Positions 54,201 through 63,200 of a DNA stretch of 64,000 nucleotides are shown here, piece by piece. Under the pieces are notes generated by a model. That model had not been told where the DNA came from. It saw only the letters and a program-made list of their open reading frames with translations, and ran no database searches. The stretch is from Stenopsyche tienmushanensis (taxonomy: Eukaryota; Arthropoda; Insecta; Trichoptera; Stenopsychidae), in NCBI GenBank assembly GCA_008973525.1, contig WACJ01000006.1:310001-374000 (forward strand), in the 5' to 3' direction. Each line of letters begins with the position of its first letter. Position 1 is the stretch's first letter. A program made the translations under genes and the position numbers.

Positions 54201-57200
54201 GTTGAAGAGGGTCAATAATGTCTAAGGGATCGATGAGCTATACATAATAAAGTTATTTCACTTTTAGCCCTAAAGCTCAAATCATTTCATAAATATTATG
54301 CTACAAATATTGCATAAATGCGAATTTTACTTCAATTTCCATATTTCAGTCGAACGCAGATTTAATCCTTTAAAATGCATGCGATTAACGAGTTTAACAT
54401 GTTAACGTTTATAATTTATTCATGAAATTTCATATACTCTACATTGATGCAGAAATTTCAACAATCTTCCATCCTTTGCCAAAAGGAATCCCTTTGAGTT
54501 GCATTGGATTATTCCGTATATGCTTTGAAAGATGTGTAGTCTTACAGACGTTTTTTTTTATATGAAGTTATATTATAGTTAGAATTATAAAGATAATTAT
54601 GTTCTCTTTCTACTTAAATTCGTAAATTATGGCAAATTACCTTCCTTATATGACTATCTACCGGAATATATACAGTTATATCGATTGTCGTATTATTAAA
54701 TAGTCCAGCTTCAACTACATCGGAGATGTCACATTCAGGATAACTGCTTCTATTGTAGATTTCAATCATACATTTTCTATCCAGGCTTCTGTTCTCTGTC
54801 TAATTACGTCACTTGAGTCGCCGTTTATTTTATCGTATGATTTCTATTCTTAAATATACAAAAACATCCATATATAACATACAAAATAATCATTGAAATA
54901 AGTTCTATACATTTAAAATTATTTTAGAAAAACATCATTTGGATTTGGAATTAAATTTGTGGAAGATTATAAAAGTATCGATTTTTTTTCAAATTCGTCG
55001 AAATTATCGTCGCTTGAGTATATTTGTATAAAAAAGTATTATATGTAAGGCTCTGTATGATTACTCGCTATATCCATCAATTTATTATGATAGTTTGGAC
55101 CTATATTTTCGAATGTTTCATGCTCATTTTTTTTACACGTAAATAGGTTTAAAAATATGCAATTTTATAGCATTATCCTATATCAAATATGTGTATAGAC
55201 CTGACACCATTGAATTTATTTGTCAAAGAACGTGCCCTATTCCGTGGCTCGCACAGTCATCGGATCTGACACCACTGGATTTCTTTGTCTAGGGGCGTGC
55301 AAAAACAATATTTTACATGACAGAGGTATCCTAATTGAAAGAACAAAATTCATGCAAAGCAGAGGTGGCCAATTTAAACAATTTTTGTAGATAAATTTAA
55401 TAAAAACATCGACTTATTGAATGATTTGTATGACATGTAGCATATTTTTGGAAAGGGTATAATCTAGAGAACATTTTGTAACTAAACAAAATTCAAAATA
55501 GTTGTTGGTTTTTTGTTTAAAGAATTAAGAATTTGACATTTCTCATTCGTTTGCCCATTTTATGACTTTGGAAGCTCAGAAATATTTTTTTAAAAAACTA
55601 ATGCATACAATAATAACTTATTTAGATCAAAAATATATTGCAAAATACAAAAACAGTTATTTAGTGCTATTATAATTACAGACTAAAATGTTATAACGAT
55701 TTAAAGTCAAAATTAGAGCTAATTTTTTACCTCTGTCCGATATTTCGAACCTCCTGCCGGGTTCATGTCCACGGGTTGACCGATTGACTGATATGATTTT
55801 TAATGCAAAATATATGCAATGAACTAAAAAATATTTTAATTTATATGCTTACATTTTATTATTTCTCCATTACACTTTGGTTAAGTACAACATTTATTTT
55901 TAAATTACAATTTTTTTCGATTTAGTCCTAATTATGGTCAGATATTTCATTATAGTCAATTAAAAGGATGTAAAAAAGATAAAAAGTAGATAGAAAAGTA
56001 ATTTATTTTCTTCGAGTATCCTTCAAATTTAATTGGTATTTATGTATATAAATACAAAATATAAGATAAAAATATTTTCTCTGTTTAATAACGTTTAATA
56101 AGCCCTGCCTTGAAAAAATTCGTATTCGATAGTCAACATCAAATTGCTTTTCGCCAGTTCAATGAGCCCCGAATATTATTGTATGTGATATCGAACATCA
56201 GCGAGAGTAATCTGTTGCTTTTATTATAGTTCCGAGCATTTTTATCACAAAAAACATACAGAATGGGGGCGCAAAAGGAACATTCAAAAAATATCCATTA
56301 CAAAGAGGGATGTGTCTGGAGCGTTTATGTCCTCCTGGATAACATTTGCTCTTCCGGGGTCAGGATTACGAGCTCGGCACGTACATAACATAACTAAATT
56401 CCTGAGTGCAAAACCAACAAAAGTAAAATATTTACAATGCTAATTATGAGAGTCTCATTTTCACTTAAGCTCGCGCATGTATAATTTGACGGTCCAACAC
56501 GGATGAATACACGCCCTCGAGTTGAATTAAGAAATATCTCAAGGGCGCATCACCGAAGTCTCTCTCCACAGTCTCACTTAACGTCTTAAGTATCCCGGGT
56601 CCTAACTTTTCCTGTTTGATATTCAAATGAGACTCCTTTTGGCTCGGTCCTGTTCCGCGAGGCGGAAAGCTGAAAGGGAAGCTCTTGCTTACACTACGAA
56701 ACAAAATATTGGCTGATACTGCGGAAAATGTCCCTTCTGGGGCTAAAAAGCGTTTTTTAATCTCTCCCTCTGCTTACATTGAAACCTTTACTGGGGTTGC
56801 CTTTTTTTAGAAATGCTATAAAAATTTTACTAACGTTCCAGGATGTTATTGTGAATACATGATGAGAATTAATTTCGCAAAAACTGCGGCTAAAACGCAA
56901 GCGTTCAAAAAAATGTTCCGTCAAGCAACATTACATACATTTTTCATAATGTTTATAATTAAATTTATAATTGACGACAAAGAATTATTTTTTGTAATTT
57001 TTCATTAATGTTGTCCTTAAGAATATGTCCTACTTTTTTTGTTTTGGACCTGAAAAATGACTTCTACCTGCCTGGATATTTGCTCTTTCCATTGAGGTGT
57101 AAGGCACTTATTAAATCCAGTTAAACTTTATTTGTCAAATAGAACAGTCATTGGCAAAAGAATTGTATTAGGTCCTTCCAAAAGAAATCCATTATATTCG

Positions 57201-60200
57201 CATGCAATATAAAATCTTTGCTTGAATACAATTAAGGTTGTAACTTGTAAATAACTGTACAGTGACAGCCGTTTTATCTTATAGCTGCAGATCGATAACT
57301 CTATTATAGAGCACAATTCTCTCCTTTTAGTAACTCACATTGTAATGATGAATAAGTAAAAAATTCGATTATTTAGAATAAAAGTATAATTCAACATTGA
57401 ATTCAACGAAATAACTCATTAATTTCCGACCGTACGCTTAACACTTTACAACAATACCGCAAAACCCTCGACAAGAATAATTTATTCTCAAATGATCCTT
57501 TTCATATGATTTACGGCTAAGTTTTCAACGCTAATTATATCTCTCGAATATCACATCACAAATGACCATATTACACACGGCCTAAATAATTTAATATCCA
57601 AGTGAAATCATTATATCCTAAATATACACAATAGGGGCTCGAGTATTCGTATCTACCTTTAATCATACAACCTTAAGAATTTACATATATATGTTATCAA
57701 TGTATTATATCTCAATTGCAAATTTAATTTAAAAGTATTTGCAAGCAAACATGTATGTAATCCCATTTCAATATTTTGCGTAACGAAATGGTTACACTCG
57801 TCCTGATCACTGAAAATTATCTTGTTTAATGATTTCATCCCTTTTATAGCGTCAATATTTTAAATCGTATCTATGATATAATATGCTTGTAACTATATCA
57901 GATATACTCCTTTGTAATTTCTAATTTAGTTTTTTTAAAATTTATGATTTGAAACCAAATAAATATATACTTATTATACCTTTAGCGGGGTTGATTTTGA
58001 TGACCTTTTTTGGAAAATTATTGTATTATATTAATCAATATCCAAACATTTTTGAAGTGCATAACAGCAATCATAAATAAATAAATTGCATTCAAAACTG
58101 AAATTGGGTCAAAATGTTCACCAAAGATAAGTTTAGGGCGTTGAAAATCAAATATTTTTCATTCTTAATGTAAAGCTCTCGAATTTAGTCTTGGATGATT
58201 TTTAAAATGCAATATTTCCCTATTTGTTTGCTCCATATATTTGCCCGTTTATTGTTATTTTGCAGGAAAACTTTCCATATAATGTTATTGGATCTAAAAT
58301 AAACTACCTCTGGACTTGTGCTTATTCAACAAAGCGCAATTTTTCTACCACAAATTCTATTAAAATGAGGAAATTTCAACAATTCAGAAACTTCAGCTTT
58401 TATCTATTTGAATAATTAGTTTCACATGAACAACTCTCGAGTCTTATAGCTTAATGTGCAAACATTCAGTAGATGTGTTGTTCTAATGTTCAAGCTTAAT
58501 GTACTTGCAGTAACCAATATTTTGATTGCATTATTGAAATTTAAGCCATTTGAAAGCTTGGAGTTACATTAAATTTGCTTCTAGTGCTTTAATAATTATG
58601 TAAGACGTAAGTAATATTTTGTATCAAAACGTATTCTACGGGTAATATCAATTTATTATTTGTCGCTTAGCTTTTAAGTGTAAATTTTCGTTAATAAAGG
58701 GCTGCCCTTAAAATGAGAGCGGGAAAGCTTTTATTCAACTTTCCAAATGAAGATAATTAATCATCCTCTCCCAGGGGAATCGTCCTATTTGCTTGATTAA
58801 TTGAAGCATAATAAAGTTAAAAAAAAAACCTATTATTACAAGAGATTTTTAGTCATGTATCATTACGCCATATTTTATCCGCAGTATCATAATAAAATTA
58901 TTGATCCGATTTTGACCTCTTTCCTTTCTTTCCGTTTTCGGGCAGTCCTTCGCGGGGGATGAATTGAAAAATAAACCTGTTTGTTGTTATTAGGTGGCAA
59001 AAACATGTAAAGTTTCATTCGTTAAAAGCTTTTATCAGGTTACGTCCGAGGAAGTTTAGGACGAAATTTATTAAGAATTCCGCAGAATTTTGGCAAAGTG
59101 AAAAGTTGAGCGGTTTTTAATACTCTGAATATTTATCTTTTCCTTTGGGTTAAATTTGTATTTACCAGATATTATAAAACTTGAGGCTTAAAACGACCGA
59201 GGTCATCGAACAATGACTCCCCCCCCCAAACAATGTTTGACCAAATTCAAATCAATTGTTCGAATTGTTCAAAAACGGCTCAAAAATTTAATCCCCAATG
59301 TTCGAACAATTTTAGGAATGTTGGAAATATGTAAATGTTTCCAATAAAAAATCCTCCAAATAACAGTCTACTATATTATTTCTAGACATATCAAATACAT
59401 TTTGCGGCTGACATTCAACTATCGCAGGATTGCAACATTGGATTGGTAAGCTTCAAAAGCTCCAAAGATAAATCAAAGCTTTATCACTAAAATGATAATA
59501 TTTACATTTCATCAAGGTGAAACTCATTTAAAATTCTATTCTAAGCATGAAAAATGTTCCTCAATATCAATCACGAATAATTTTTAATAAGATCAATTTT
59601 ATCATCGAGGCATATCCCGAAAGTAAGTGTACTCATTTTTTATATATTTTTTAGAAAAAGTGTATTTGAAAAAAAATACAGGATATTGTTAATACACTTG
59701 TTAAATATTTTTAAACATAATCGCCATCTCGTTTAATGCAACCGGTGAGCCGTGGCTCAAGCTTCTTTATCAAATCTCCCACCAGTTCCTTCCCTCACTT
59801 CAGAACATCTTTCTACATCTGCTCGTCGGTTGCAAATATAATTCCACCCATGTGTTCTTTCAGAGAGGAGAAAAGATGATAATCTGAAGGTGCCAAATCA
59901 TGGAAATACGGGGGATGGTTCAAAACATCCCAGATATTGAGTCCATAACTTTTTTCGGTCTCAAAATACTGAGACCATGATTTTTTTGCCTGAAATTATG
60001 GTTTTGATTTTTTTGGCAAATGGGGAATTGGCATGACACCACTGAGACAATTATCTTTTTGACTTAGACGTGTAATAAGCCACCACCCATTTTTTTACAT
60101 CCATTCCCAATAGACCTCATAAAATGACGAGCGCTATTGACCCGCTCGCACTTGATGGGATTTCTTACCGACATCTTTCACGCAACTGGACACTACAACG

Positions 60201-63200
60201 TGAATTTACGTACTACCATGTTCTTGCTATGTTTGCTTTGTCAGTAGATTCATCTCTACCACTCAGTATGACCAACCCTTAAAAAACAAAAAACCACAGT
60301 ACGTTTCTGTCACAGTACACTTACTTTCGGGATATGTTTCATATATAAACGCACAAATTGCTATCAATTTCAAAAAGATTTTAAATGTCCTAGATATTTT
60401 ATTATGTTCCTTATTTAATATTCAGCAATAACAGTACGTTGTCGGAGAAAAAATATTTTTGTGACACGTAAATTAAGTACTGTACTCGTACATGATCAAA
60501 GACATCACGGAATATAGCGTGATTGACGCCGGGTTAATGATACATGAAAACCACAAAAAAAAAACATTTATCTCATAAATCAAGCATGCCATTTCACGAT
60601 CTTATCATTCGCTATGATACCTTGAAGTTATTACATTTTTTATTTATATAATTTCTCATCATATCTGCGATACGAAATTCATGCTACATCTCGTCTTATT
60701 CTGGGAAACATAAATAATTTAGCAGTTATTTGTTTTTAAGAAAACCACCCTACACAAGGAGAAGAAAAGTTTAAATTTAAAATTGTGTGTTAAAAACTAT
60801 TGTATAAATAAGTAAAGCTATAAAGACTCGAAACTCATTTCCTAAGTGATTTAAATCCTACTTATAAATCTCCTCTTTGAGATATAAGCTCGGTCTGTGT
60901 ACGTAACACGTAATTGCATTTCTTTGGTCCCGTTCCAAAATCACACAGCCATCTCCCACAGTAACTCCCTGATCTTGTAAGACCAAAAATAAGCCACTTC
61001 AACCCTAAATTGTCCATCATAATTCAACCCAAACGAGCATAATAATCCGCTTAAATTGTTAGCATTCAGGAGGGCTTTCGGGGAGTGTCTCATATATCAG
61101 GAGCGCTCGTAGTTCATACGAAACTATTTCTCTTGCTCCATTGCTCCCGTCGTGCAAAACGAGAAAATATATCTCGTCTTTCCATTTAAGGTCCTCTTTG
61201 TATTCAGAGTCATTTTGGCGTGTCACAAACGGCTGGCATGTGAACGGTCCACGGCAGCCTCCCTTAGAGATTCATTCGCAGGCGATGGAATAAATGATGG
61301 AGAAAGCCTTCCGGCCCCGCCCTAATTGCTCCTCTTCGGCTACAATCCCGATTTGCAAACATAATCTGCTCAAATCACGTATAAATCAAACGAAGATAGA
61401 AATCAAAAAGGGGAGAAGCGCTTCAGTCTTCAACCTTGCTGAATTTCACTTTTCAAAGTGGATTCGAAGCATCGATACGGACAAATGGATCGCAGACATC
61501 CATGGATTTGTTCGGCAGAACAAAAACAACTTAATCCGTTTCGTCTACAGATTTACTTGGGAAGTTCTTCAATCGATGCAGAACAACTTTTCTCGTATCT
61601 ATAGGAGCTAAAGTTTTCAAGTCGAGACTTCCGACAATGACTTTCGATATTTAAAGCAATAAGTACCGCATCGCTTACGAAGACAAATGCAGCTTCATGT
61701 TGAGAATATTCTCAAGACAAAGCTGTCATTTTAACGTCAAAAACATTTAAATCACTTCAAAATACTTCAAAATGCGTGGATAAACCCACAACAATTATTA
61801 TTAGATACAATTAATTCTAAACATTTTTAATAGATCTGAAAAATGATTTAGATGCAAATCATATAACACACTGCTATTTTGACAATAAATGAACAAGATT
61901 AAGGCTAATTGAAAAACTCATGTTTAAAGACAACACTTTCCATTCATATTTTTTATTATTCTACATTGTATTATAATAATATTCATGAAGGATTAAATGT
62001 TTTCCTCTTTTAAAGTGCGATTCTCCTTTAGAAATATTCTTTGTACGGAAAGGGTTAATTACGTCCGTTTCGGAAACAGACCTTCAGATATCACCTGAGA
62101 GGATCAAATTTATTTGTGGGACCCGCAATAATTTAAGACCCTTTTTTCTCCGACTGTAAAAGTGGCCCGCGAGAATTATACGAACATCTAACATAACTAG
62201 AAAATTCAATAATGTAATAGAGGTGAATTTTTTCCCCGACAATTTTTTGTCCAAAAAAACCCTTTTTGTCTACAATTTTAAACCCTTTTCCGGACACCGC
62301 CGAAGAATATTATTAAAACAGTTCTTTGAGACAGAATATAATTCAAATTTATGCGTCCTAATACGATTATATTCAAAGGAAAGAATTACAAATGAAGATG
62401 GGAGCTATTTGTTCTACTCAGAGTCTTATAAAATAAAGTCCTTTAAAGACATCAAGATACAGCTGTAATTTAAATTTGTCTCTAAATAAAATAAAAATAA
62501 ATATATTTAGATATTGGTCTTATTAATTGGCATATAGTTGATCCCCATATAAAATAGTATTGTGAAAGTCTTAGAGACTGTAATATTTTGCTGAAATTTT
62601 GAATTTGAATGAAGCGTTAATTAAAACGATATGAACAAGTAAAAAATAAGATCTGCAATTAATGCAGGATCGTCTATCAGTGCAAACTATATTGCTCGTA
62701 ATAATAGAAAAGATGGCTCATAAACAGGAATAAGAAATGTGATTCGTTCCTTATCATGATATGTTAAACAATTAAAAAATTCTGAAAAATCTATAATAGA
62801 TGGCTCTTAACCTGTTAAGTGAGCATGACGTATATATACGTCCAACGTAAACTGCATCGAAATTGGTTAAGACGTATATATACGTCCTCGAAATATATGT
62901 TGAATACTAAAACAGTGAGTTGTCGATACATGTTTTGACATAAATTTAAGATAGGTAGCAAATTGGTTGCACTTGGCTAATGTGTTTGGATGGACCTGTA
63001 CTTTGTTTTGTATTTGTTAACTTCACTGTATGTTTTTGTATCTATATAAATAAAAAATATATATTTCATTGGTTTTTTTTATAAATTCTAAGCATCGTTA
63101 AAAAAAAATAATAATATGAACTCACGCCGAGTGGGCGGGACGTATATATACGTTCTAATGGAAATGTATGCGCCCACTGTATGTTGCGTAATTGAAAAAG

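Noticed and set aside
56465..56704. 79-codon minus-strand ORF
   Set aside because: No homology pattern recognised and no acceptor in a fitting phase for the long gene; left as non-coding.
61294..61611. 105-codon plus-strand ORF in a G+C-richer block
   Set aside because: It has an AT-biased codon pattern, no recognisable motif and no splice context; more likely a chance frame in a non-coding island.
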